This document shows positions 52,376 to 60,630 of a stretch of DNA of 64,000 nucleotides, in pieces. Numbering within the stretch: the stretch's first letter is position 1; each line of letters starts with the position of its first letter. The stretch is taken from NCBI RefSeq assembly GCF_009767585.1, contig NZ_WSNW01000001.1, forward strand, positions 186,001 through 250,000. The letters are read 5' to 3'. The notes beneath the pieces were generated by a model. That model made no database searches. It was given only the letters and a program-made list of their open reading frames with translations, and had not been told where the DNA came from. The position numbers and the translations under genes are program-made. The DNA is from Coprobacillus cateniformis (lineage in GTDB: Bacteria > Bacillota_I > Bacilli_A > Erysipelotrichales > Coprobacillaceae).

Positions 52376-53839
52376 TTAGATTGGTTCATATCCTCGTAAA
52401 TGTACTTTTTGAATTTTTCCATCTTCTAATTCAACATTCTTTGTTGTATCAAAGTATTTATATACACCACTAGAAACAGTTGAAAATTGTTTTGAAAAAT
52501 TTGACATATTTTGAGGAGTTACATAATTATCCTTACACCAAGTAATATAAATAGAATAAATATCTCGTGTTAATGTTCTCTCATTTAAAGGTTTCATATC
52601 CTTGAAGAATGAATAAATAGGAGAAGATATATCATAAAACAAATCCTTCATTTCATGATCATCTTGAATGTCTGGAAATCTATCAAGAACACATAATTTT
52701 TTATAACCCTCATAACACCAATTAAAAATGCCTGATAAATTTTTTATTAACCTTTTTTCTAGATTTCGATTTACTTTCTTTTGATGTTCTCCTTTAGGTT
52801 CATCAACATATTGATTTACAAACTTCACATAGGATAATCGTCTAACAAATCCATAATTGATTTCTTTTGAATATGGTATTTCATTTAACGCAAATATCAA
52901 TTTGGCTCTTGGTTTGAATTTATAGAAATCTTTATTCTTATAACATGCCGAAACAGTTTCACCAACAACTACTTTTTTAAAATTGGCTTCTCCACCATTT
53001 GTTGATGCTTTTGTTTCTGTACTGATATTTAAAAGTGTATCCGTTAATTGGATGAGTTGAAACTTATCCCCTAATCCATCTAACTGAAGATAGGATACAT
53101 TATTTTTATTAAATACTTGTTCAATGATATTTAAGAAAACACTTTTACCATTTGCTCCTTCACCATACAACATGAAACTTTTTTGAAGATGGCAATCATT
53201 CATTAAAACATAACCACACATCATTTGTAATCGTTCATATCTTTCTTCATTATCATCACAAATATCCATAACGAACTGATGCCAATCACTATATGTTGCT
53301 TGTGGATTATAATCATATTCCATCATAATAGAACATAAATCATCTGCAGAATGTTCATGTGTTCTTCCGGTTGGTAATTCTAAAGTACAGTTTTGAAAAT
53401 TGAATACTGGTAACAAATTAAATTGAACTTCTTCATAGCAGTCTGCTTTCAACTGTTTCAAAACGGAACTCGCCCTACTTCCAATCTTCCACTTTCCCAT
53501 TTGTTTGCCAATTACTTTCAACATATAATTATCACTTTTCTTTTCCCAAACTTTACCGCTATAAATATAAATCCCTAATCCATCTACAAACATGATTTTA
53601 TATTTTCTTATCATTTCTTCGATAATCATATATTCACTAGGTGCTTTTGATATTTGTTTTATAACTAAATCAATCCATGTTTTATCAAGATGATCCATTG
53701 ACAATAATTTACGCTTAACTTCTTCTCGTTGTTCAGGGTCAAGTTTTCTACATTCAATCAACAAGCAATCCTTCAATTCGTCTTTGTTTTCTAACTGTGT
53801 AAGTTTTTGTTCAATTTGGTTTAATACATCATCAGCCAT
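52376..53839 (-). CDS. P4/D5-type primase-helicase (SF3 helicase)
   Basis: A 487-residue protein: after a helical N-terminus comes a D5_N-like region (GRTHEHSADDLCSIMMEYDY, FVMDICDDNEERYERLQMMC) and an SF3 helicase with Walker A LYGEGANGKSVFLNII, then QLTDTLLNISTET and KLIFALNEIPYSKE. Such helicases replicate phage-like and plasmid elements. It lies after the prim-pol fragment, which would be its primase partner. It probably allows replication of the excised element. Confidence 0.9.
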   Translation of the reverse strand: MADDVLNQIEQKLTQLENKDELKDCLLIECRKLDPEQREEVKRKLLSMDHLDKTWIDLVIKQISKAPSEYMIIEEMIRKYKIMFVDGLGIYIYSGKVWEKKSDNYMLKVIGKQMGKWKIGSRASSVLKQLKADCYEEVQFNLLPVFNFQNCTLELPTGRTHEHSADDLCSIMMEYDYNPQATYSDWHQFVMDICDDNEERYERLQMMCGYVLMNDCHLQKSFMLYGEGANGKSVFLNIIEQVFNKNNVSYLQLDGLGDKFQLIQLTDTLLNISTETKASTNGGEANFKKVVVGETVSACYKNKDFYKFKPRAKLIFALNEIPYSKEINYGFVRRLSYVKFVNQYVDEPKGEHQKKVNRNLEKRLIKNLSGIFNWCYEGYKKLCVLDRFPDIQDDHEMKDLFYDISSPIYSFFKDMKPLNERTLTRDIYSIYITWCKDNYVTPQNMSNFSKQFSTVSSGVYKYFDTTKNVELEDGKIQKVHLRGYEPI

Positions 53840-53852
53840 TCAACCACCATCC

Positions 53853-54200
53853 TTACCTACTTCTCATTTGTTTCTTTTTGATTTTAGTTGAATCAATCTG
53901 TGTTTTAGAAAGAACTTTTGTTCCTTCTAAAAATTCATAAACGAAATTATTTGCTTTTGCTATCAGATAGTCAATTGATATAAAATAGTAACTACCATCA
54001 ATAACAACCAACCCACCGCCGGTTCTAACACCGACATTATAGTCGGTATTAGAAAACCATTGATAGATTTGATTCACATCCATTGTTGCTTCTTCTTTCC
54101 AAGATTTACATACTTGCCCACTTTTTGAATTGACTTTCAGTGGAAATACTTTAAAATTATTTTTAGCATAGTTTAAAGCAGAATTTAATTGTGGATTCAT
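53853..54200 (-). pseudogene. primase-polymerase (prim-pol) domain, core deleted
   Basis: The N-terminus is a normal bifunctional prim-pol opening (ALNYAKNNFKVFPLKVNSKS, TDYNVGVRTGGGLVVID). In relatives VVID is followed by the catalytic D-x-D region and about 80 residues; here the frame jumps to GSYYFISIDYLIAKANNFVY, a part near the domain's end. The catalytic acids and His are lost in frame, leaving 115 residues. The start overlaps the previous stop (ATGA) and the helicase follows after 13 bases, so the reading frame is kept but polymerase activity should be absent. Confidence 0.7.
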
Positions 54201-54559
54201 TGGCGTGGCTCCATATCTGTTTTAAATTGTGCTCTTTTTTTATACTTAATGCATTTCACAATTTGAAGCAATTGTTCTAAAACCTCAATATCATCTAAAG
54301 GTAATTCCTCTAAATTTGTTCTTATTTCTAATTCTTTTAAGAAGTAATCAATTTCGTTTTTTAATGCTTTATATACTCGTGAATTGTGTCCTTCAATAAC
54401 ATATACTCTATGTTCAATACAATGGATTAAATAATCTTGTTTCGTTAAACCACTAAGCAATACATTTCTTTCAAGAACTTCATTTTCTTCTGGTGATAAC
54501 CTAAAACCATAAGTTTTGCTTCTAAAACGATTTTGTCTATCTAAACTCTTTTTCGTCAT
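54197..54559 (-). CDS. MobC-like accessory mobilisation protein (element 1)
   Basis: A 120-residue homologue of the protein at 26232-26567: RSKTYGFRLSPEENEVLERN, then LLSGLTKQDYLIHCIEHRVY and a helical tail ending in a basic KKRAQFK region. It starts 23 bases inside the integrase gene and ends with an ATGA overlap into the prim-pol remnant. DNA-binding by a ribbon-helix-helix is likely; role at oriT or as regulator is inferred from position. Confidence 0.6.
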   Translation of the reverse strand: MTKKSLDRQNRFRSKTYGFRLSPEENEVLERNVLLSGLTKQDYLIHCIEHRVYVIEGHNSRVYKALKNEIDYFLKELEIRTNLEELPLDDIEVLEQLLQIVKCIKYKKRAQFKTDMEPRQ

Positions 54560-55634
54560 AATCTCTCTCCTTTTCTTCGTTTAATGTATTTGCAATTTCC
54601 TTACCTTTTGATGGAAACAAGTGAGCATATTTATAAGTGATATGAATTGACTCATGACCTACTCGATCAGCGATTGCTAATGCTGAAAATCCCTTTTCAA
54701 TTAATAATGAAACATGACTATGACGCAAATCATGAACACGAATCTTTTTAACATCTGCTGCTTTACACCCACGCTTCATTTCACGATACAAGAAACTCTT
54801 ATTGATCGGAAACATACGATCTGTTTTCTTTAAACCCGGTAACCCAGCAACATAGTCTTTCACTTCATCTACAAGAAAATCAGGAATATCAACAACACGA
54901 TTACTTTTACTTGTTTTCGGTGTAGTAATAACATCTTCACCTTGAAGTCTTTGATATGATTTGTTAATTCTTAACTTACATTTATCAAAATCAATATCCT
55001 CTAATGTTAAAGCAAGTAATTCCCCTTCACGAATACCGGTCCAATACAACATTTCAAATGCCATATAACTGATTGGATTATCCATAATTTCAAAAGCAAA
55101 TTTTTTATATTCTTCAGTAGTCCAAAATAACATTTCAATTTCATCCTCCGATCCCATTGTTCCAACAATTCTTGCTGGATTTTTATCTAATCTATAATAT
55201 TTGACTGCATGATTGAAAATCGCACTTAATTGAGCATGCATTGTCTTTAATGTTGATGAAGTATATTTTTCACCCTTTTTGTGATGTTGTTTCATCATAT
55301 CGTTTTGCCATTTCAAAATATGATTTGGTGTAATTTCACACATCTTGAAATCTTTAAAATAAGGGCGAATTTTTGTATTAATAACATTTTGCTTCATCAA
55401 AAATGTGTTTAGTTTTAAACGTTGTTTCTTATCATCGAAATAGACTTCAATAAAATCATCAAAAGTCATATTTAAATTACCTTGTAGCTTTTCAAAATAA
55501 GAACGTTCAAAATTTTGTGCTTCTCTTTTCGTAGTAAAATTTCTCTTAAACAAGCGACAATTCTCTCCTTTCCAATTAATATATCTTTTTGATACATACC
55601 ATGTGTTTGTTTTCTTATCTTTGTAAACTCCCAT
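54537..55634 (-). CDS. int: tyrosine integrase of element 1
   Basis: About 365 residues from the ATG at 55634 (GGAGG upstream). Arm-binding N-terminus MGVYKDKKTNTWYVSKRYIN, core helices PNHILKWQNDMMKQ, and a complete catalytic set: Arg in TGIREGELLAL, H-D-L-R-H in IRVHDLRHSHVSLLIEKGF, His in VGHESIHITY and Tyr in YKYAHLFP. It is similar throughout to the element 3 enzyme, with the same target but different arm repeats. It overlaps xis by 20 bases. It should integrate at and excise from the guaA end. Confidence 0.95.
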   Translation of the reverse strand: MGVYKDKKTNTWYVSKRYINWKGENCRLFKRNFTTKREAQNFERSYFEKLQGNLNMTFDDFIEVYFDDKKQRLKLNTFLMKQNVINTKIRPYFKDFKMCEITPNHILKWQNDMMKQHHKKGEKYTSSTLKTMHAQLSAIFNHAVKYYRLDKNPARIVGTMGSEDEIEMLFWTTEEYKKFAFEIMDNPISYMAFEMLYWTGIREGELLALTLEDIDFDKCKLRINKSYQRLQGEDVITTPKTSKSNRVVDIPDFLVDEVKDYVAGLPGLKKTDRMFPINKSFLYREMKRGCKAADVKKIRVHDLRHSHVSLLIEKGFSALAIADRVGHESIHITYKYAHLFPSKGKEIANTLNEEKERDYDEKEFR

Positions 55635-55818
55635 TTTCTCTGCCTCCTCCATAAATTTTTTCATAAAAGAATTTACGATTGATTTTACCTTCAATCGTGA
55701 TAAAACCACTCTCTTTCATTTCTTCATTCAATTTTTGAATGAGTTTATAAGCGTACGCTTTAGATGTCCCCAATTCATTTGCCACCTCCTGTGCATCTAT
55801 AAAGATATTTCCATTCAT
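55615..55818 (-). CDS. xis: excisionase-like protein of element 1
   Basis: A 67-residue protein, MNGNIFIDAQEVANELGTSK, then AYAYKLIQKLNEEMKESGFI and TIEGKINRKFFYEKIYGG: helix-turn-helix plus wing, the same layout as the other two in this window. The ATG at 55818 has TAGGAGGTG eight bases upstream; a TTG three codons earlier is too close. It is expressed with int from the operator region. Confidence 0.75.
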   Translation of the reverse strand: MNGNIFIDAQEVANELGTSKAYAYKLIQKLNEEMKESGFITIEGKINRKFFYEKIYGGGRENGSLQR

Positions 55819-55842
55819 TCTCAACACCTCCTATCATGAATA

Positions 55843-55918
55843 GTGAACTTTTTTGTTCACATATATTATAGTAAACAAATTTGTTCTCGTCAATAGGAAT
55901 GTAAACTTTTTTGTTTAA
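55843..55918. promoter_or_regulatory. three operators between xis and repressor (element 1)
   Basis: GTGAACTTTTTTGTTCAC (55843-55860), GTAAACAAATTTGTTCTC (55871-55888) and GTAAACTTTTTTGTTTAA (55901-55918): three GT(G/A)AAC-N6-GTT sites about 29 bp apart, likely bound by the XRE-type repressor. TATACT at about 55938 is a candidate -10 for the repressor gene. Confidence 0.75.
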
Positions 55919-55971
55919 TTTTTATTTTAGACGTGTTATACTAGTAATAGCGAATGGTGGTGAGATAAAAA

Positions 55972-56400
55972 ATGAATATAGGAAAAAGAATTAAATATGT
56001 ACGTATGCTAAGAGGAATGCGACAAGAAGAACTTGCCGGTAAAGTAGGTCTTGGTTATAACGAAAATGGCCGTACTCGTATCTCTCAATATGAAAATGGG
56101 AAACGAACGCCTAAAGAAGATATGCTTGAGAAAATTAGTGAAGCATTAAATGTTGAATCATATTATCTAAGTACAAAAGAACATACGGCAATTTTGGACT
56201 TCATTTTTATGTTGTTTGATTTTGATCAAGATGACCTATTTAATATTACAAAAGAAAATGAACGTTACTTAATAGACTTAGACTATAACATCTTACTCGA
56301 TGACTTAATGGAAGAATGGATGCAAAAAAAAGCTGATTTAAGAAGTGGTAAAATCAGCAAAGAAGAATACATAGACTGGAAAATCAATTATACTGGTTAA
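55972..56400 (+). CDS. XRE-family repressor of element 1
   Basis: A 142-residue protein with a Cro/CI helix-turn-helix (MRQEELAGKVGLGYNENGRT, then RISQYENGKRTPKEDMLEKI) and a C-terminal part ending SGKISKEEYIDWKINYTG, a motif shared with the element 3 repressor. GGTGGTGAG precedes the ATG. It is divergent from xis-int across three operators and reads towards guaA, ending before the arm repeats and a terminator. Confidence 0.88.
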   Translation: MNIGKRIKYVRMLRGMRQEELAGKVGLGYNENGRTRISQYENGKRTPKEDMLEKISEALNVESYYLSTKEHTAILDFIFMLFDFDQDDLFNITKENERYLIDLDYNILLDDLMEEWMQKKADLRSGKISKEEYIDWKINYTG

Positions 56401-56439
56401 AAATAACTAACTATTAAAATATACATAACTAAGTCTAGT

Positions 56440-56461
56440 GGTATCAAAATGGTATCAAAAC
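56440..56461. repeat. right arm-type repeats of element 1
   Basis: Two GGTATCAAAA copies, 11 bp apart, matching the left-end motif at 42581. Confidence 0.55.
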
Positions 56462-56478
56462 AACCATTAAATATGCTA

Positions 56479-56506
56479 AAAACGCCCATTTCTAGGCGTT
56501 TTTTTG
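56479..56506 (+). terminator. terminator between element 1 and guaA
   Basis: AAAAACGCC-CATTTCTA-GGCGTTTTTTT, ending the repressor transcript 12 bp before the guaA stop. Confidence 0.85.
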
Positions 56507-56517
56507 AATTTCAATTC

Positions 56518-56529
56518 TTATTCCCACTC
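56518..56529. repeat. attachment site at the guaA 3' end
   Basis: TTATTCCCACTC is the reverse of the last guaA codons (GAG TGG GAA TAA). It is the primary integration target; copies lie at 42467, 36915, 28599 and, with one change, 16791. Confidence 0.85.
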
Positions 56530-57819
56530 AATTGTCGCACATGGTTTAGGTGACATGTCATAACATACACGATTGACATGAGGCACTTCAGCCAAGATAC
56601 GATCAGTAATCTTCATCAAGATAGACCAATCAATTTGTTCAATCGTTGCCGTCATAGCATCCACAGTATTTACAGCACGAATAATGACTGGATAATCATA
56701 ACTACGCGCATTGTTTTTGACACCAACTGATTTAAAATCAGGGACAACTGTAAAATATTGCCATACTTTTTTATCTAAACCAGCTTTAGCAAATTCATCT
56801 CTTAAAATAGCATCACTTTCTCTCACTGCTTCTAAACGATCTCTTGTGATTGCACCTAAGCAACGTACACCAAGCCCTGGACCTGGGAATGGTTGTCTAT
56901 AAACCATTTCATATGGTAAACCAAGTTCAACTCCACAAGCACGAACTTCATCTTTAAATAATTGGAATAAAGGTTCAACCAATTCAAATTGTAAATCTTC
57001 TGGTAACCCACCAACATTATGATGTGATTTGACCATCTTAGCAGTCTTTGTTCCAGATTCAATAATATCAGGATAGATAGTTCCTTGAGCTAGGAACTCA
57101 ATACCATCTAACTTTCTCGCTTCTTCTTCAAATACTCTAATAAATTCAGCACCAATAATCTTACGTTTTTGTTCAGGATCAGCAACATTTTCTAACTTAG
57201 TTAAGAAACGTTCTGTTGCATCAACATACACTAAGTTTGCATCTAATTGATTTTGGAAAACTTCCACAACATCTTCAGATTCACCCTTACGCATTAAACC
57301 ATGATTCACATGTACACAATACAATTGTTTTCCAATTGCTTTCACTAATAAAGCAGCAACTACTGATGAATCAACACCACCTGATAAAGCAAGTAAAACT
57401 TTTTTATCACCAACTTGATTTCTAATAATCTCAACCTGATCATTAATAAAGTTTTTCATATTCCAATTCTTTTCAGCATGACATTCATTGAAAACAAAAT
57501 CAGATAAAATATCTTTTAATTCATCTTCATTAGCAGGATATGTTCTATTATCTACTTGAGCCAATCTATGTTCAAATGCAAGAATAGGATATCCAGCAGT
57601 ATATAGTTCACTAACAACATCAATCTCTTGTCCATCAATTATATTATTAGGACCACCATTAATAATAATACCCTTCACATTTGCTAAAGTATTTAATTCA
57701 TCAACAGTAATATCATGTGGCTTAATTTCACTATAAACACCCAAATCTCTTATACAACGTGCAATTGTTGTATTTTCGTGACTACCTAAATCTAAAATGA
57801 CAATCATGTCTTGTTTCAT
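56518..57819 (-). CDS. guaA: GMP synthase with degenerate glutaminase domain
   Basis: The ATP-pyrophosphatase and dimerisation parts are normal: VLLALSGGVDSSVVAALL, YCVHVNHGLMRKGE, PFPGPGLGVRCLG and the C-terminal CYDMSPKPCATIEWE. It converts XMP to GMP. The N-terminal class I glutaminase region is only about 115 residues: after AGYPILAFEHRLAQV, where GICYG with the nucleophile Cys is expected, it runs to DELKDILSDFVFNECHAEKN. The Cys and the HPE catalytic block are missing, making 433 instead of about 510 residues. It may use ammonia or a separate glutaminase. Its 3' end is the elements' attachment site. Confidence 0.93.
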   Translation of the reverse strand: MKQDMIVILDLGSHENTTIARCIRDLGVYSEIKPHDITVDELNTLANVKGIIINGGPNNIIDGQEIDVVSELYTAGYPILAFEHRLAQVDNRTYPANEDELKDILSDFVFNECHAEKNWNMKNFINDQVEIIRNQVGDKKVLLALSGGVDSSVVAALLVKAIGKQLYCVHVNHGLMRKGESEDVVEVFQNQLDANLVYVDATERFLTKLENVADPEQKRKIIGAEFIRVFEEEARKLDGIEFLAQGTIYPDIIESGTKTAKMVKSHHNVGGLPEDLQFELVEPLFQLFKDEVRACGVELGLPYEMVYRQPFPGPGLGVRCLGAITRDRLEAVRESDAILRDEFAKAGLDKKVWQYFTVVPDFKSVGVKNNARSYDYPVIIRAVNTVDAMTATIEQIDWSILMKITDRILAEVPHVNRVCYDMSPKPCATIEWE

Positions 57820-57830
57820 CTTTCTTCTCC

Positions 57831-59021
57831 TTAATCTGTGAAATTATCAAAATAACCTTGAACCAATACAATTGGAGTTCCTTTATCTCCAGAACCACTT
57901 GTTAAATCACATAATGAACCAATTAAATCAGTTAATTGTCTTGGTGTTGTTCCTTGAGAAGCCATATTGCCAACCAAATTATCTTCTTTTTCTTTAATAC
58001 TCTTTGCAATAGCATCTCTTAATTCCTTACCACTTAAATCCTTAAAATCATTATCAGCTAAATATTTTAACTTTAATTCATTAGGTGTTCCAATTAACCC
58101 CTTTGTATAAGCAGGTGAAACAACAGGATCAGCTAATTCCCAAATCTTTCCTTGAGGATCTTTAAAAGCACCATCTCCATAAACCATAACTTCCACATGT
58201 TTATCAGTTAATTGTAAAATTTCTTTTTGAATATTTTCAACCAAATCCTGACATTCTCTTGGGAATAACTTAATCTTATCTTCAGTAGATTTATTTGAAC
58301 CTAATAAACCATATTTATCATTATATCCACTACCATTAACAGATGCAGTTAAAATATCATCCAAACCACAGATAGCTTTTGCTCCTGCTTCTTTTAATAA
58401 ACGTTTTGTTCTTGCACGTGTATGTATATCACAAGTTAAGACACAATCAGTATATTTTATAATCTCCTGAGCTCTATTTGCAAAAATAATTTCCACTTCT
58501 GCACCAGCTTCAGTAATAATATCTGAATAATATTGGACATAGTCAACACCTGTAAATTCATGTTTGTTTTCTCCAAACAATTCACGATATTTTTCTAAAG
58601 TTAATACATCACTATAAGGATTAATTCCAGCATCATCTAATTGATCATAAGTTAATAATGCATTTCCAACTTCATCACTAGGATAACTTAACATCAATAC
58701 AACTTTTTTAGCTCCCATAGCAATTCCTTTTAAACAAATCGCAAAACGATTACGTGATAAAATTGGGAAAATAACCCCAATTGTTTCTCCACCTAATTTT
58801 GCTTTTACATCATCAGCAATATCTTGAATTGATGCATAATTTCCTTGTGCTCTAGCTACAATTGATTCAGTTAAAGAAATAACATCCTGATCTCTTAAGC
58901 CAAATCCTTCACTATATGTTGCTTCCATAACACTATCCACAACAATTTTACATAAGTCGTCTCCTTCTCTAATGATTGGACAACGAATTCCTCTTGAAAT
59001 AGTTCCTATTCTTCTATCCAT
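57831..59021 (-). CDS. coenzyme F420-0:L-glutamate ligase-like protein
   Basis: The 396-residue protein starts with a block typical of the F420 ligase family (GTISRGIRCPIIREGDDLCK, then VDSVMEATYSEGFGLRDQDV and ISLTESIVARAQGNY) and continues with VIFPILSRNRFAICLKGIAM. Firmicutes that make no F420 carry such proteins; their role is unclear, perhaps gamma-glutamyl ligation to another cofactor. GGAAGG precedes the ATG. It ends nine bases before guaA, so the two are one operon. A minus-strand TATAAT at 59061-59066 is a likely -10. Confidence 0.8.
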   Translation of the reverse strand: MDRRIGTISRGIRCPIIREGDDLCKIVVDSVMEATYSEGFGLRDQDVISLTESIVARAQGNYASIQDIADDVKAKLGGETIGVIFPILSRNRFAICLKGIAMGAKKVVLMLSYPSDEVGNALLTYDQLDDAGINPYSDVLTLEKYRELFGENKHEFTGVDYVQYYSDIITEAGAEVEIIFANRAQEIIKYTDCVLTCDIHTRARTKRLLKEAGAKAICGLDDILTASVNGSGYNDKYGLLGSNKSTEDKIKLFPRECQDLVENIQKEILQLTDKHVEVMVYGDGAFKDPQGKIWELADPVVSPAYTKGLIGTPNELKLKYLADNDFKDLSGKELRDAIAKSIKEKEDNLVGNMASQGTTPRQLTDLIGSLCDLTSGSGDKGTPIVLVQGYFDNFTD

Positions 59022-59164
59022 ATAAGTACCTTCCTGACTTTCATATTAATATACAGTGCTATTATAATATAATTCGCCTCATTACGCTATTATTTTTTAT
59101 CATAATGCCTAGAATTTGTCTTATAATCGACATTTTTTTATTTCCAAGTTATTCCATGTAAAAA

Positions 59165-59191
59165 AAGGAGTTAATAAAATACTAACTCCTT
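59165..59191 (-). terminator. terminator after YdeI-like gene
   Basis: AAGGAGTTA and TAACTCCTT form the stem, followed on the minus strand by TTTTTT. Confidence 0.85.
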
Positions 59192-59207
59192 GTATTGAAG
59201 AGATTCT

Positions 59208-59774
59208 CTATGACATTGGTTTTAAGTTCTTTTCTAAACGCTCTATCATCCAAGTTAAACGCTTAACACGACCAGCATCAGTTTTGGCATCAAAATATGC
59301 TCTTGTATAAGTCTTTTTCACAGATAAAGACATGTTTAAAAAATTGGTATATGCCAATTTATTATCCTTAAGAAGTTCAGATACGATGTCAATTTGCTCA
59401 TCAGTAATGCCAGATGGTTTTGTAGCAAGATCCCATTGACCATTTTTCTTTGCCTCTTCAATTTTTATTCTTCCAAAATCTGTCATTAATCCACGTGATT
59501 CTAAACTTTCAACAAGTTCCTTATTTTTTATAGACCACTTGCTGTTAGATTTACGTGCTGCAAAATATTTCTTATAAGAATCTTCATTAATTTTCTTCAT
59601 TAAGCCATCAATCCAGCCATAGCAAAGGGCTTCCTCTAAAGCTTCACTCGCTTTTAATGTTGGCAGTTCTTTTGTTTTGCCAAATAACAGCCATACCCCT
59701 TCATGTGATTGACAATTTTCAGATAACCAATTTCTAAAATCAGCACGTGTTTGAAAACATAATGGTTCGCTCAT
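59208..59774 (-). CDS. YdeI/OmpD-associated family protein
   Basis: The 188-residue protein shows the family signature: an N-terminal RADFRNWLSENCQSHEGVWL, then EALCYGWIDGLMKKINEDSY, FAARKSNSKWSIKNKE and the C-terminal ARAYFDAKTDAGRVKRLTWM. Members are cytoplasmic proteins linked to bacteriocin or cationic-peptide tolerance in some bacteria, without a proven activity. GGAGG precedes the ATG; a strong terminator follows. Monocistronic. Confidence 0.88.
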   Translation of the reverse strand: MSEPLCFQTRADFRNWLSENCQSHEGVWLLFGKTKELPTLKASEALEEALCYGWIDGLMKKINEDSYKKYFAARKSNSKWSIKNKELVESLESRGLMTDFGRIKIEEAKKNGQWDLATKPSGITDEQIDIVSELLKDNKLAYTNFLNMSLSVKKTYTRAYFDAKTDAGRVKRLTWMIERLEKNLKPMS

Positions 59775-59946
59775 ATGATATCCTCCTGCTGCAAATCATT
59801 TTTCTATCTCTATAATTAAGATTATATCATAGTTATGATTTCTCTAAAATGATTATCATTGTTTCCACATTACTTTGTTTCATTTTAATACCTGAACAAT
59901 GCTATATTTAAAATTTTTATCATATGTATGTATTGGAGGGATTTAT

Positions 59947-60579
59947 ATGGATGGATTAACATGTATAAAGCAATTTGAAATTCGTGAAGATTATTATTAC
60001 GCAGGAGTGAAAGTAGTATCATGTCATATTTTTTATCCTCAATTCATAGGACATCACCCTGCTTTAGATGCACTCAACAATAAATATTATTTACAAGCAA
60101 TCAAAAAGAAAGACAATTGTACAAATGTACTATATCCTGATGCTGTTCAAGCTTTGTTGCAAGGTTCAAAGGCATTTCCTTATGAGATGATAGTGACAAT
60201 CACTCTAACATTACAAACCAATGAAATTGCCAGTTTTTATCAGCAGGAATATTTATATACAGGTGGTGCTAATGGTCAGACAACAAGAATAGGGCAAACA
60301 ATCAATACACTCACTGGAGAAGTTAAACACTTATGTGATTTTCTTCAAAATAAAAAGAATTGTGAGACTTGTATCAAAAATAACATTATCAAACAAATAA
60401 AAACAAGTGATGACCCAAGTATCTATTTTGATAATTATCCAAAGTTAGTTGAAGAGACTTTTCACCCACAGAACTTTTATTTAACAAGTGAAGGTGTCGT
60501 TGTCTTCTTTGCCTTATATGATATAGCCCCACATTCTACAGGCATACCAACATTTCTGATACCCTACTCACAATGTTAA
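59947..60579 (+). CDS. DUF3298-like protein
   Basis: About 210 residues from the ATG at 59947 (TTGGAGGG upstream; the open frame before it has no such site). The pattern YYYAGVKVVSCHIFYPQF, QQEYLYTGGANGQTTRIGQT, INTLTGEVKHLCDF and a C-terminal VVVFFALYDIAPHSTG resembles DUF3298/DUF4163 domains of secreted or surface proteins. No signal peptide is present here, so this version may be cytoplasmic. Function unknown. Confidence 0.7.
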   Translation: MDGLTCIKQFEIREDYYYAGVKVVSCHIFYPQFIGHHPALDALNNKYYLQAIKKKDNCTNVLYPDAVQALLQGSKAFPYEMIVTITLTLQTNEIASFYQQEYLYTGGANGQTTRIGQTINTLTGEVKHLCDFLQNKKNCETCIKNNIIKQIKTSDDPSIYFDNYPKLVEETFHPQNFYLTSEGVVVFFALYDIAPHSTGIPTFLIPYSQC

Positions 60580-60584
60580 TTCAT

Positions 60585-60621
60585 ATGTACTTGTATTATA
60601 CGTTTCTTAATACAAGTACAT
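60585..60621. terminator. two-way terminator
   Basis: ATGTACTTGTATTA and TAATACAAGTACAT pair perfectly around a nine-base loop, between convergent genes. Confidence 0.9.
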
Positions 60622-60630
60622 TTTTATTAA

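Larger units (their letters stand above)
42467..56529. mobile_element. element 1: integrative mobilisable element with RM and CD-NTase cargo
   Basis: Lies between the att copy at 42467 and the guaA end at 56518. Both ends carry the same unique repeats: GGTATCAAAACGGTAGCAGA at 42581 and two GGTATCAAAA copies at 56440-56461, as expected for arm sites of one integrase. It contains repressor, xis, int, accessory mob protein, primase fragment, helicase, oriT, MobC, relaxase, TnpV and a defence cargo flanked by IS200/IS605 copies. Being next to guaA, it is the most recent arrival if insertion always occurs at the guaA-proximal site. Confidence 0.8.

Noticed and set aside
57216..57425. 69-codon plus-strand ORF inside guaA
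   Set aside because: Antisense shadow of a strongly conserved gene with His/Leu-rich low-complexity translation.
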